DNA of 16,238 nucleotides from Chloroflexota bacterium (GCA_013695255.1 JACDAV010000111.1:1-16238); one strand, 5' to 3'. Positions 1 to 7,924 are shown, counted from the stretch's first letter. Notes: a model not told the origin generated them from the sequence alone. Numbers and translations: made by a program.

Positions 1-28
1 GACCACGCCTGCCGAGGGCCTGGCCGGC

Positions 29-1543
29 GTGGGGCGGAGCGTCCGGATCGGGCGCGGCCAGCGGCGGCCGGTGGGCGAGAGCGTCGCGCGCGTGGGGCTC
101 GCCCTGTCGCTGGCGTTCGGCGCGCTCGCGGCGGGTGCGGGCTACTGGCAGGTCATCGAGGCGGCGCCGCTGTCCGCCGCTCCGGACAATCCAGCCGTCG
201 TCGCGGTGGCCCGCAGCGCGGTTCGTGGCCAGATCGAGGACCGCAGCGGCGTGTGGCTCGCCTCGAGCCGACGCGATGCCAGCGGGGACCCCTACCGCGT
301 CTATCGCGACGATGTCGTCAGCCCGGTCATCGGCTACGCCTCGCGCCAGTTCGGGACGGCCGGCCTGGAGCGGAGCTTCGATGCCGAGCTCGTGGGGCTC
401 ACCCGGCCGGACCCGGTCAGCGACCTGCTAAAGAAGTTCGAGGCCGACAAGACCGATCCACAGGCCCTGCAGCTCACCCTCTCGCTGGCGCTCCAGCGGG
501 CGGCCGTGAAGGCCCTGGGCGGTGACCAGGGCGCGGTCGTGATCATCCAGCCGCGGACCGGCGACGTGCTGGCGCTGGCCTCGACACCCGTCTTCGACGC
601 CAGCGGCATCGCCAACCCCGCGACGGCCGAGGCGGCGTTCGAGCGGCTGCGCGATGACGCCTCCCAACCGCTCCTGCCCCGGGCGACGCAGGGCCGATAT
701 GTGCCCGGCTCCGTGTTCAAGATCGTGACCGGGCTCGCCGCGCTCGACAGCGGCGCCGTGACCCCGGACACGACGTACGAGCAGCAGCCCTCGGCGGAAC
801 TCGAAGGTCTCCTGGTGCAGGGCTTCCGGGTCCGCGACGGCCACCACCTCGAGACCGGCGACGAGGCGCTCGACCTGATCGGCGCGACCGAGGTCTCGTG
901 CAACCTCTGGTACGCGCTGGCCGGGCTGGACGCCGGTGGCCAGGCGATGAACGACACGGCCGACCGGATGGGGTTCGACGGCCAGGTGCCGTTCGCCCTG
1001 CCCGTGGCGGACTCCCAGCTGACGAATGGCGGTGGACCGTTTCCCGGCGGGTTCGCGGACGACGTGGAGCTCGCCAGCGCCTCATACGGCCAGGGCGAGA
1101 CGCTGGTCACTCCGCTGCAGATGGCGCTGGTGGCGGCGACGGTGGCGAATGACGGCGTGCTGATGGAGCCGCGCCTCGTGGCCACGATGACCGGCCGGGA
1201 CGGGACGACCACGATCCCGTCCCGGGAATGGCGGCGGATCGTGTCCGGCGACACGGCCGGCGCGCTCAAGGCCGCGATGCGGGAGGCGGTCGAGGGTGAG
1301 CTCGGCCGGCGGTTCACGAGCGGGGCGGACATCCCGGGGGTCGAGGTGGCCGGCAAGTCCGGCACCGCGGAGTTGGGTGGCGAGGGCGAGCCGCACTCGT
1401 GGTTCATCGGGCTGGCGCCGGTCGACGACCCGCAGGTCGTCATCGCGGTTCTCGTCGAGCAGGGCGGTCGCGGGGCAGAGCGGGCCGCCCCGATCGGCGG
1501 CCAGCTGATGGAGGCCGCGCTGGCGGAGCTCGCCGGCGGGTGA
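29..1543 (+). CDS. pbpA: Class B penicillin-binding protein (peptidoglycan transpeptidase, PbpA/FtsI family)
   Basis: This is a membrane-anchored D,D-transpeptidase that cross-links peptidoglycan outside the membrane. One hydrophobic anchor lies at about residues 21-43, a short dimerisation region follows, and the penicillin-binding domain fills roughly residues 160-500. All three active-site motifs are present: SVFK at 228-231 (Ser228 nucleophile, Lys231), SCN at 290-292 and KSGT at 443-446. At 504 residues it matches the short PbpA type of high-GC bacteria better than a long FtsI with PASTA repeats. The GTG at 29 has a GAGGG ten bases upstream, but the frame stays open to base 2, so the true start may lie left of the window. 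In related genomes an ftsW/rodA gene usually precedes it, but that part is not visible here. The function is secure; the choice between a divisome and an elongation role is not. Confidence 0.9.
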   Translation: MGRSVRIGRGQRRPVGESVARVGLALSLAFGALAAGAGYWQVIEAAPLSAAPDNPAVVAVARSAVRGQIEDRSGVWLASSRRDASGDPYRVYRDDVVSPVIGYASRQFGTAGLERSFDAELVGLTRPDPVSDLLKKFEADKTDPQALQLTLSLALQRAAVKALGGDQGAVVIIQPRTGDVLALASTPVFDASGIANPATAEAAFERLRDDASQPLLPRATQGRYVPGSVFKIVTGLAALDSGAVTPDTTYEQQPSAELEGLLVQGFRVRDGHHLETGDEALDLIGATEVSCNLWYALAGLDAGGQAMNDTADRMGFDGQVPFALPVADSQLTNGGGPFPGGFADDVELASASYGQGETLVTPLQMALVAATVANDGVLMEPRLVATMTGRDGTTTIPSREWRRIVSGDTAGALKAAMREAVEGELGRRFTSGADIPGVEVAGKSGTAELGGEGEPHSWFIGLAPVDDPQVVIAVLVEQGGRGAERAAPIGGQLMEAALAELAGG

Positions 1544-1570
1544 TGGACGGGAGCCTGAGCCGGCCGTCCA
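1544..1570 (+). other. Hairpin directly after the pbpA stop codon
   Basis: TGGACGG at 1544-1550 is the exact reverse complement of CCGTCCA at 1564-1570, giving a 7-bp stem with a 13-base loop. It begins on the base after the pbpA stop and ends 16 bases before the next start codon. There is no T-run, so it is not a classical intrinsic terminator. It could attenuate transcription, stabilise the pbpA 3' end, or be chance in GC-rich DNA. Confidence 0.3.
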
Positions 1571-1586
1571 CCCTGCCGCGCGGCTC

Positions 1587-1796
1587 GTGACCGAAGGGCG
1601 GGACCCGGGCGGCCGCGTTCGCCGGCCGCTGCTCGAGCGGGTCGGTCTGGCCGCGGTGGCGCTCGTGCTCGGTTCAGTGTTCGGCGGGGTGGCGCTTGCC
1701 GCCTGGCTCGGCGGGGAGATCTTCCTGGCTGCCATGGCCGGGATCGGCTGCCTGATGACCCTCTGGGTGGGGAGCCTGACGCTGTTCCGGGGCTGA
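1587..1796 (+). CDS. Small hypothetical membrane protein (two predicted helices)
   Basis: This is a 69-residue protein of unknown function. After an N-terminal stretch of about 18 residues rich in Arg, Gly and Asp come two hydrophobic segments, roughly residues 19-41 and 44-66, separated by a short turn containing Gly-Gly-Glu. The chain ends a few residues after the second helix. The positively charged N-terminus suggests both ends lie in the cytoplasm. It starts at a GTG, 43 bases after the pbpA stop, and third codon positions are almost all G or C as in the neighbouring genes, which supports it being real. No clear Shine-Dalgarno sequence precedes the GTG. It probably shares a transcript with pbpA. 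I do not recognise the family. Confidence 0.6.
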   Translation: MTEGRDPGGRVRRPLLERVGLAAVALVLGSVFGGVALAAWLGGEIFLAAMAGIGCLMTLWVGSLTLFRG

Positions 1797-2170
1797 GCGA
1801 TGCGTCGCCGACGAACGCGCTGTTGATCGAGCATAAACACCGCGTTGAAGCGGCCGACCGATGGTCCGGGCATGACGGGCTCACGGGGGCCGGCGCGCAG
1901 GGCATGACCATGGGTCGTCGCCGGGCCGCCGGTCCCTCCCGCCTCCCGCTATGGTGCGGCATCGTTCCCCGCAACCGGCCGATGCTCGATCGCCGGGCGC
2001 GCTGGTCGGCGGGTCGGCGCACGGCCGGCCAGCCGTGGCGCTCGTGCGAGGACATGCTCGGTCGTGCCGCCTTCGCGGCGAGTCGTCAGCCGGGCTCGCA
2101 TCGTCCGCCCGGTGGTGACCCGGCGGTCGGGCTGATGGTCACGGCGGTGTGCATCCTCGGCCATCGTGTC

Positions 2171-2233
2171 GAGGCGGGCGATCGGCTCGAGTTACCTCAG
2201 CCGCTCGATCGGGCGGCCGCGGATCGCAGCCTC
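2171..2233 (+). other. Possible folded RNA or DNA element (nested stems)
   Basis: The outer stem pairs GAGGC (2171-2175) with GCCTC (2229-2233) and GCGATC (2178-2183) with GATCGC (2222-2227), with a small GG/A internal loop. Abutting it inside is a second hairpin: GGCT (2184-2187) with AGCC (2199-2202) and GAG (2189-2191) with CTC (2196-2198), one bulged C and a TTAC loop. Together this resembles a three-way junction about 200 bases ahead of moxR. It matches no riboswitch class I know, and GC-rich sequence folds easily. Confidence 0.25.
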
Positions 2234-2310
2234 GCCTGACCGGGACGGCGGTCGCCGCGCGAGGCCCGAACGACCGCTGGGTGCCGGCCGAAGTGCCTGC
2301 CGAACCTCTT

Positions 2311-2330
2311 CGTCGATCGCGACGTACTAT
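2311..2330 (+). promoter_or_regulatory. Candidate moxR operon promoter with adjoining dyad
   Basis: TACTAT at 2325-2330 is one of few A/T-rich hexamers in this gap and fits a -10 element of the TAnnnT kind. It abuts a short dyad, CGTCG-ATCG-CGACG (2311-2324), which would fall in the -10/-35 spacer and could be an operator. No good -35 hexamer is present. Transcription would start near 2337, giving a leader of about 95 bases before moxR. Confidence 0.3.
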
Positions 2331-2430
2331 CGAGTGCAACCTCCGGGCGCTGCGGGCCGTCACAGCGGGCGCCTGCCGCCAATCTCCGCGGTCCGTCTCG
2401 CGCTGACGGCCGTCCCCACGAGGGAGCCCG

Positions 2431-3435
2431 ATGACCAAGATCCAGGAAACCGGCGACCGGGTCCTCGCCAACGTCGAGCGAGTGATCGTCGGCAAGCACC
2501 ACGAGGTGCGGCTGGCACTGGTCGCCCTGCTGTGCCGCGGTCACCTCCTGATCGAGGACGTGCCGGGGACGGGCAAGACGATGCTGGCCAAGGCGATCGC
2601 CCGCAGCCTGGGCTGCACCTTCCGTCGGATTCAGTTCACGCCGGACCTGCTTCCGTCGGACGTGTCCGGCCTCTCGATCTACAACCAGAAGACCCAGGAG
2701 TTCGAGTTCCGACCGGGCCCGATCTTCAGCCAGGTCGTCCTTGCCGACGAGATCAACCGGGCGACCCCCAAGACGCAGAGCGCGCTCCTCGAGTCGATGG
2801 AGGAGCGGCAATCGACGATCGACGGCACGACCTACCCGATGCCGGACCCGTTCCTGGTCATCGCCACCCAGAACCCGATCGAGTACGAGGGCACCTTCGC
2901 CCTGCCGGAGGCCCAGCTCGACCGGTTCATGCTCCGGATCCGGCTGGGCTATCCACAGCCGATCGAGGAGATCGTCATCCTGGACGAGCAGAAGCGCCAC
3001 CATCCGCTCGACGAGCTCGAGGAGGTCCTCGGCGTCGACGAGCTGCGGGAACTGCAGGACGCGGTGCGCGAGATCTACGTCGACTCGACCGTCAGTGAGT
3101 ACATCGTGCGGCTGGTCGGGGGCACCCGGTCACACCCGGACATCTACCTCGGAGCCTCGCCGCGCGGGTCGATCGCGCTGTTCCGGGCCGGTCAGGCGCT
3201 CGCCGGGCTGCTCGGGCGTGACTATGTCATCCCGGACGACATCAAGGCCCTCGCCGAGTCCGCGCTCGCGCACCGGCTGATCATCAAGACCAGCTCGTCG
3301 ATCCACGACGTGCAGGCGGGCCATGTCGTCCGCGAGCTGCTCGACACGACGTCGGTCGAGAGCGTTCATCCAACCGGCCAGACGGGTGGTCCGCGCGACC
3401 TGCGCGCATCGGCCCCGAAGGCCGCTGGCGCCTAG
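2431..3435 (+). CDS. moxR: MoxR-family AAA+ ATPase
   Basis: This 334-residue cytoplasmic AAA+ ATPase is thought to act as a chaperone-like remodeller for the proteins encoded beside it. The core is complete: Walker A DVPGTGKT at 43-50, Walker B VVLADEINR at 102-110 with the catalytic Asp-Glu at 106-107, sensor 1 Asn148 in ATQNP, an arginine-finger region around Arg165 in EAQLDRF, and a C-terminal lid containing an SPRG sensor 2 motif. Length and motif order are typical of the MoxR proper subfamily. The ATG is preceded by AGGGAG four bases upstream, which fixes the start. It is the first gene of a MoxR-DUF58-transglutaminase set; DUF58 follows after 37 bases. The last 20 or so residues are low-complexity. 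Confidence 0.93.
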   Translation: MTKIQETGDRVLANVERVIVGKHHEVRLALVALLCRGHLLIEDVPGTGKTMLAKAIARSLGCTFRRIQFTPDLLPSDVSGLSIYNQKTQEFEFRPGPIFSQVVLADEINRATPKTQSALLESMEERQSTIDGTTYPMPDPFLVIATQNPIEYEGTFALPEAQLDRFMLRIRLGYPQPIEEIVILDEQKRHHPLDELEEVLGVDELRELQDAVREIYVDSTVSEYIVRLVGGTRSHPDIYLGASPRGSIALFRAGQALAGLLGRDYVIPDDIKALAESALAHRLIIKTSSSIHDVQAGHVVRELLDTTSVESVHPTGQTGGPRDLRASAPKAAGA

Positions 3436-3472
3436 CGCCCGCTGCCCGACAGCCGAACGAACGAGGCGAGCC

Positions 3473-4732
3473 ATGCTGCGCCGACTCCAGCTGTTCCTGA
3501 TCAGCGCCGTCCTGCTGGTTGCTGCGTTCTCGACCGGGCTGCCCTTCCTCTTCTACCTGGTCTACCTCGCCATCCTCATCGTCGGGGGGTCGTACGTCCT
3601 CACCCGCCTCGGCCTGTCCGACCTCGAGGCCGGCTACGCCGTCAGCCAGCTCCACGGCCACGTTGGGGACCGGCTCAAGGTGACGTACACGCTGCGCAAC
3701 ACCAGCCCCATTCCCAAGTTCTGGCTGGAGATCCACAACCCGACCAGCCTCCCGGGCGGCCTGCCGGGTCGGGCGCTGAACCTGGGACCGCGTGCCGAGC
3801 GGTCGTGGCTCATCCGCGCGCCCCTCGTGCGGCGCGGCCACTTCCGGATCGAGCCCCTGCAGATCCAGACCGGCGACCCGTTCGGATTCTTCGAGGCGTC
3901 CGCCGCGGTCGGGCAGGGCGTGACGCTCGTCGTCTACCCGCGGATCGAGCCGATCCCGATGTGGCGGATCCCGGCGGCCAACGTCGAGGGCAGCCACGCC
4001 GCACCCGAGCGCACGCTCCAGACGACGCCCCTCGCCACGACCGTCCGTCCGTGGGCGCCGGGCGACAGCATGAACCGGATCCACTGGAAGAGCACCGCCC
4101 GGCAGGGCGAGATACTGGTCAAGGAGTTCGATCTCGAGACCACGGCCGACGCCTGGATCGTCCTCGATCTCCAGCGGGACATCCAGACCGGTCGGGGCGA
4201 CGAGTCCACGGTCGAGGCGTCGATCCGCGTCGCCGCGTCAATCGCGGACAAGGCCGTCGCCGAGAACCGGTCGGTCGGCATGACGGTCAATGCCCATCGC
4301 CTCGCCCTTCTGCCGGCCGACCGTGGCGGCCGACAGCATCTCAAGATCATGCAGCTGCTGGCGGCGGTCGACGGCGACGGGGGCACTCCGCTCGAGGAGG
4401 TGCTCGTGGCGACGGTGTCGCGTCTGCGCCGGGGCATGACCGCGATCGTGGTCACGGCGTCGCTCGACACCCGGTGGGTGCGCCCGCTGTCGGCGTTCCG
4501 TAGCCGAGGGATCGCCTGTGTCGCCGTCACGGTCGACGCGGACGCGTTCGAACGACATGCTCGCGACGAGGATGCCCGGCTGAGCGGCCGCCCGCCGTAC
4601 GAGGCGGACGCCGCCACAGCCGAGGCGCGCGCCAAACGCCTGCGAGCGCTCCGCCATGCGCTTGCCGAGTACGAGCTGCGGACGTACACGGTCGTGCCCG
4701 GGCGGCCGCTCGGCGAGGTGCTCGTCGGATGA
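3473..4732 (+). CDS. DUF58 domain membrane protein
   Basis: This 419-residue protein is encoded between its usual partners MoxR and a transglutaminase. Two hydrophobic segments near residues 8-42 form a hairpin anchor. A beta-rich region follows, and then the diagnostic DUF58 signature at about 193-232: PWAPGD (193-198), an RIHWKSTARQGE stretch and KEFDLET. The rest resembles a von Willebrand A-like fold, as DUF58 proteins often do. No function has been proved for the family; it is assumed to work with MoxR at the envelope. I chose the ATG at 3473 because GAGG at 3463-3466 precedes it and the membrane anchor begins at once. The frame is open further upstream to 3323, but that stretch overlaps moxR and is Arg-rich, unlike a real N-terminus. 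The stop codon overlaps the next start in an ATGA. Confidence 0.88.
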   Translation: MLRRLQLFLISAVLLVAAFSTGLPFLFYLVYLAILIVGGSYVLTRLGLSDLEAGYAVSQLHGHVGDRLKVTYTLRNTSPIPKFWLEIHNPTSLPGGLPGRALNLGPRAERSWLIRAPLVRRGHFRIEPLQIQTGDPFGFFEASAAVGQGVTLVVYPRIEPIPMWRIPAANVEGSHAAPERTLQTTPLATTVRPWAPGDSMNRIHWKSTARQGEILVKEFDLETTADAWIVLDLQRDIQTGRGDESTVEASIRVAASIADKAVAENRSVGMTVNAHRLALLPADRGGRQHLKIMQLLAAVDGDGGTPLEEVLVATVSRLRRGMTAIVVTASLDTRWVRPLSAFRSRGIACVAVTVDADAFERHARDEDARLSGRPPYEADAATAEARAKRLRALRHALAEYELRTYTVVPGRPLGEVLVG

Positions 4733-7068
4733 GCGCGGCAGCCGGCGATCTCGCCCCGGACCCGATCCTGCCGGCCGCCCTCCGGCGCATCGCGAAGGCA
4801 CCCAGCGAGGGGTGGCTGACGCTGGCCCTTGTGGCGCTGATGGCGCTGACGGTCGCCTGGTCGCTCGCCGACGCGGCGTGGGTCCTCGGGCGCCGCGAGT
4901 GGGGCGACTTCTACGCGTGGGCCGCGCTCCTGTCCGTCGTCGTCGGCTTCGCGGGCGCCAAGGTCCGCTGGCCCAGGTGGACCGCGCACCTCGTCGGCGC
5001 AGTCGTCGCAGCGCTGGTGATCCCGCTGATGGTCGGCTCGGTCCTCCTGCCCGATGGCGGATCGCCCCAGCAGCTCTACCGCGCCACGGCGGAGGCGACC
5101 GTCGAGGCGTGGCGTGACCTGGCGGTCAGGAACCGCGCTTCCACCAACGAGACGGGCCATTACCTGCTGACGCTCGGGCTGATCGTCTGGTCGGTCGGCC
5201 AGTTCGCGGCCTATTCGGTCTTCGGTCACCGCCGTCCGCTGGACGCGGTGATCGTGGTGGGGATCGTCCTCCTGGGCAACATGGCCGTGACGGTCAACGA
5301 TCAGCTCGGCTACCTCGTGATCTTCAGCGTGGCGGCGCTGTGCGTGCTGGCCCGGACACATGCCTTCGAGGAGGAGACGACCTGGGTTCGCCGGCGGATC
5401 GGGGACGGCAGCGCCGTCCGCTCCATCTATCTCCGTGGTGGCGCGGCCTTCATCGTGCTCGCCGTCTTCGGCTCGCTCGTGCTGACCGCCTCGGCGTCGT
5501 CCGCGCCGCTGGCAACCATCTGGCGGGGATCAGAACGGACGCTGATCGAGTGGAGCCAGGAGCTCCAGCGCTACCTTCCGTTCGGCGGCGCGAGCCGGCC
5601 ACTCGGCTTCGGCTTTGGCCGGACCGCGCAGGTCGGCGGGCAGTGGGTCAGCGACAGCACGGTGGCGGTCACGATCCAGGTGCCCGCCGGCGACAAGACG
5701 CGGTACTACTGGCGGGCGGTGACGTTCGACCGGTTCGACACCAACACCTGGGCGTGGACGGAGCCGCGGCCCGTCGACCGCGCGGCTGGCGAAGGCCTGC
5801 TGGCGACCCTCGCCGACGAGCCGACCGACGCCTACGCCCGGCGCGACCTGACCTTCAGCGTCGCGGTCGAGGGCGGGACGGGCAACTTCGTGTTGAGCCC
5901 CCTCGATCCGGTCAGCCTCGACCGGCCGGCGACCGTCCAGGTGGTCGGCACGGAGGGATGGCTGAGCGCGCTCGAGACGGACTCGGACACGTACACCGCG
6001 GTGGCCACCGTCCCGGTGGTCGACGAGGAGGTCGAGAACGGCCTGACGGCCAACCGCCTGCGGGTGGCGGGTCGCGACTATCCGGCCGAGATCTCGCGGC
6101 TCTACCTGCAACGGTCGGAGGGGGCGTTCGGACCGAACGCCAGGGAGCTCCTGGACCGGATCGTGTCGGCAGTCGGCGACAACCCGTACGACCTCGCGGC
6201 GGCGATCGAGCGGGAGCTGAAGGATCCCACGAACTTCACTTACGACGAGGACGTCCGCGGGCTGTGCGATCGCTTGAGCACGGTCGAGTGCTTCGCGCGC
6301 TTCAAGCGGGGCTTCTGCCTCTACTACGCCACGACGATGGTGATGCTGCTCCGCGAGGCGGGCGTGCCGGCGCGGATGGCGGAGGGCTTCCTGCCGGGCG
6401 AGCGCGACGTCGTGACGGGCATCGAGACCATCCCCGCCAGCAGCGCCCACGCGTGGGTCGAGGTCTGGTTTCCGGGCTACGGCTGGTACACGTTCGACCC
6501 GACCGGTGGCGGCCTGTCAGTGACCGAGCCGCTGCCCGCAGGGCCGAGGGTGTCGCCCCGGCCGAGCGCCCTGCCGAGCTTCGGCAGCATCCGCCCCGAC
6601 GAGCGCGAGACGGACGACGTCAACCAGGGTCTGAATGCCAACCCGCAGACCGGCGCCGGAGCGAGCGGCCGGAACGACGCCAACCCGGCCGTGCTGATCG
6701 CCGTCGCCCTCCTCCTGCTCGTCACCGTCGGCGCGCTGGCGTTCGTCGCCTGGCGGCGCGGTCCGCGTGGCGAGGTCACGGCGGACGGCGTGTGGCGCGG
6801 CGTTGGCCGGACCGCGGCGCGGTTCGGGTTCGGGCAACGGCCGCAGCAGACGGTCTACGAGTACGCCGGTGCGCTCGGCGAGGTGATGCCCTCGAACCGG
6901 CCGGAGCTGCAGGCGGTCGCGCGCGCCAAGGTGGAGGTGGCGTATGGGCGCCACGAGCTGGGCACGGACGCGCAGCGGGCGCTCCGCGACGCGCACCGCC
7001 GGCTCCGGGTCGCCCTCCTCCGCCTCGCCTTCCGGCGGCGTGAGCGGCGGCGGATGCGGGGCAGGTAA
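4729..7068 (+). CDS. Membrane-bound transglutaminase-like protein (TgpA type, DUF3488 / DUF4129)
   Basis: This is a 779-residue integral membrane protein with a papain-like transglutaminase core outside the membrane. About seven hydrophobic helices occupy residues 29-256 (TgpA N-terminal region), an extracellular part follows, and the core spans about 505-595 with Cys530 (in GFCLYYA), His574 (in SAHAWVEVW) and Asp590 (in FDPT) as the catalytic triad. A Pro/Ser-rich linker leads to one more helix at about 655-675 and a cytoplasmic tail of about 100 residues resembling DUF4129, with the YEYAGAL motif. Two extra cysteines, Cys513 and Cys521, lie just before the nucleophile and might form a disulfide. 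The ATGA overlap with the DUF58 stop implies translational coupling. Substrates of this family are largely unknown; cross-linking, amidase or protease activity are all possible. Confidence 0.88.
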   Translation: MSAAAGDLAPDPILPAALRRIAKAPSEGWLTLALVALMALTVAWSLADAAWVLGRREWGDFYAWAALLSVVVGFAGAKVRWPRWTAHLVGAVVAALVIPLMVGSVLLPDGGSPQQLYRATAEATVEAWRDLAVRNRASTNETGHYLLTLGLIVWSVGQFAAYSVFGHRRPLDAVIVVGIVLLGNMAVTVNDQLGYLVIFSVAALCVLARTHAFEEETTWVRRRIGDGSAVRSIYLRGGAAFIVLAVFGSLVLTASASSAPLATIWRGSERTLIEWSQELQRYLPFGGASRPLGFGFGRTAQVGGQWVSDSTVAVTIQVPAGDKTRYYWRAVTFDRFDTNTWAWTEPRPVDRAAGEGLLATLADEPTDAYARRDLTFSVAVEGGTGNFVLSPLDPVSLDRPATVQVVGTEGWLSALETDSDTYTAVATVPVVDEEVENGLTANRLRVAGRDYPAEISRLYLQRSEGAFGPNARELLDRIVSAVGDNPYDLAAAIERELKDPTNFTYDEDVRGLCDRLSTVECFARFKRGFCLYYATTMVMLLREAGVPARMAEGFLPGERDVVTGIETIPASSAHAWVEVWFPGYGWYTFDPTGGGLSVTEPLPAGPRVSPRPSALPSFGSIRPDERETDDVNQGLNANPQTGAGASGRNDANPAVLIAVALLLLVTVGALAFVAWRRGPRGEVTADGVWRGVGRTAARFGFGQRPQQTVYEYAGALGEVMPSNRPELQAVARAKVEVAYGRHELGTDAQRALRDAHRRLRVALLRLAFRRRERRRMRGR

Positions 7069-7079
7069 TCCGGGCGCGA

Positions 7080-7094
7080 CGCGCTCAGAGCGCG
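7080..7094. terminator. Hairpin at a convergent gene junction (possible bidirectional terminator)
   Basis: CGCGCT-CAG-AGCGCG at 7080-7094 is a perfect 6-bp stem with a 3-base loop. It sits where the transglutaminase gene (plus, ending 7068) meets the phosphatase gene (minus, ending 7085) and includes the phosphatase stop codon. No T-run follows on either strand, so it may be only a weak or factor-assisted terminator. Confidence 0.3.
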
Positions 7095-7924
7095 CCGGTT
7101 CGCTCCCGCTCCTCAGTGGCCTCCTGGGCGCGCTCTTCGAGGAGCGGCGCCAGGTGCTCGGTCAGGTTGTGGGCCCGGAGGCGCGGCCCTGCGCCAGCGA
7201 ACTCCACGATCGTGATCCCGCACAGCGCGAACGGGAACAGCCAGAACCGCTCGAGGGGCAGGTCGAACAGGGTCAGCAGCGCGACCTTGAACACGCCGTC
7301 ATGGCCGACGAGGATCGTCCACGGGTGGTCGGTCGCCCCGGCCGGGTGGCCGAGCACCGGCGAGGTCGTCGTCGAGGTGCCGGCGCCCGGACCGGCCGCG
7401 CTCAGTCGCTCCAGGATCTCGGCCAGCGCCGGCTCCACCCGGGACCGGGCGTCCGGGAGGCTCTCACCGCCCGGCGCGTGCGCCTCGGTCGGTCGATCCC
7501 GCCAGGCGGCCAGGACCTCGCCCCAGCGCTCGGCAATCTCGGTCGCCAGCCGACCTTCCCACTCACCCTGGCCGATCTCGGCCAGGCCATGCTCGGCGCG
7601 AATGGGGATCGGTCCATCGAACGCCGCCGGATCCGCCAGCGCCCGGGCGACCGCACCCGCGGTCTCGGTCGCGCGGACCAACGGCGAGTGGACGATCTCC
7701 AGCGGGCCGCCGCTCGGGATCGGCAGGGCGGGGGAGTCGTGCGGGCGGGCGAGGCGCTCGGCGGCGCGCCGTGCCTGCCGGACTCCCATCGGGGAGAGGG
7801 GCACGTTCGAGCGACCCTGGAAGCGGCCCTCGACGATCGCCGTCGACTCGCCGTGACGGAGCAGGACGAGGGTCGCCTCCAGACCGTCCGGGATGAGGCG
7901 CGTGATGCCGCGGGACTCGCTCAG
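7085..7924 (-). CDS. Histidine phosphatase, probable metal-independent phosphoserine phosphatase
   Basis: This is a cytoplasmic histidine phosphatase (phosphoglycerate mutase-like) of 279 residues if it starts at the CTG at 7924. From that start the catalytic motif LVLLRHGES places the phospho-accepting His at 24 and Arg at 23. Arg84 (SPLVRATET), the Glu of LAEIGQGEWEG near 116 and His208 (ILVGHDG) complete the pocket. The frame has no ATG, GTG or TTG ahead of the RHG motif; the first is the GTG at 7804, which would delete His24. The CTG overlaps the serA stop as CTGA and has a run of six G six bases upstream. A -1 frameshift out of serA is the alternative. Its place after an aminotransferase and serA suggests the last step of serine synthesis, O-phosphoserine to serine, as in the PspA/iPSP enzymes. 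A Gly/Thr/Ser-rich insertion (about 178-200) and a C-terminal tail make it longer than usual. A mutase-like or other phosphatase role is not excluded. Confidence 0.82.
   Translation of the reverse strand: MSESRGITRLIPDGLEATLVLLRHGESTAIVEGRFQGRSNVPLSPMGVRQARRAAERLARPHDSPALPIPSGGPLEIVHSPLVRATETAGAVARALADPAAFDGPIPIRAEHGLAEIGQGEWEGRLATEIAERWGEVLAAWRDRPTEAHAPGGESLPDARSRVEPALAEILERLSAAGPGAGTSTTTSPVLGHPAGATDHPWTILVGHDGVFKVALLTLFDLPLERFWLFPFALCGITIVEFAGAGPRLRAHNLTEHLAPLLEERAQEATEERERTGAL

Larger units (their letters stand above)
1797..2430. other. 634-base intergenic stretch without a convincing gene
   Basis: Open frames exist here, the longest on the plus strand running 1823-2239. Its third codon positions are clearly less GC-rich than in the surrounding genes, the protein is rich in Arg, Pro and Gly without domain character, and it would begin at TTG without a ribosome binding site. 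I recognise no tRNA, RNase P, tmRNA or SRP RNA signature. The stretch holds a possible folded element (2171-2233) and a candidate moxR promoter (2311-2330). The moxR ribosome binding site AGGGAG lies at 2421-2426. Confidence 0.5.

Noticed and set aside
334..2055. Long minus-strand open frame of 573 codons opposite pbpA
   Set aside because: It is a GC-rich antisense shadow: the sense strand has intact penicillin-binding motifs, and the antisense product is Arg/Pro/Ser-rich low-complexity sequence.
1823..2239. Open frame of 138 codons on the plus strand in the gap before moxR
   Set aside because: It begins at TTG without a ribosome binding site, its third positions are much less GC-biased than in the real genes, and the product is an Arg/Pro/Gly-rich sequence with no domain character.
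5340..7043. Plus-strand open frame of 567 codons inside the transglutaminase gene
   Set aside because: It is an alternative frame of a gene with a complete catalytic triad; the product is Arg/Gly/Pro-rich with no recognisable fold.
7085..7804. Phosphatase starting at the GTG at 7804
   Set aside because: This start removes the RHG motif with the catalytic histidine, which is encoded in the same frame just upstream.
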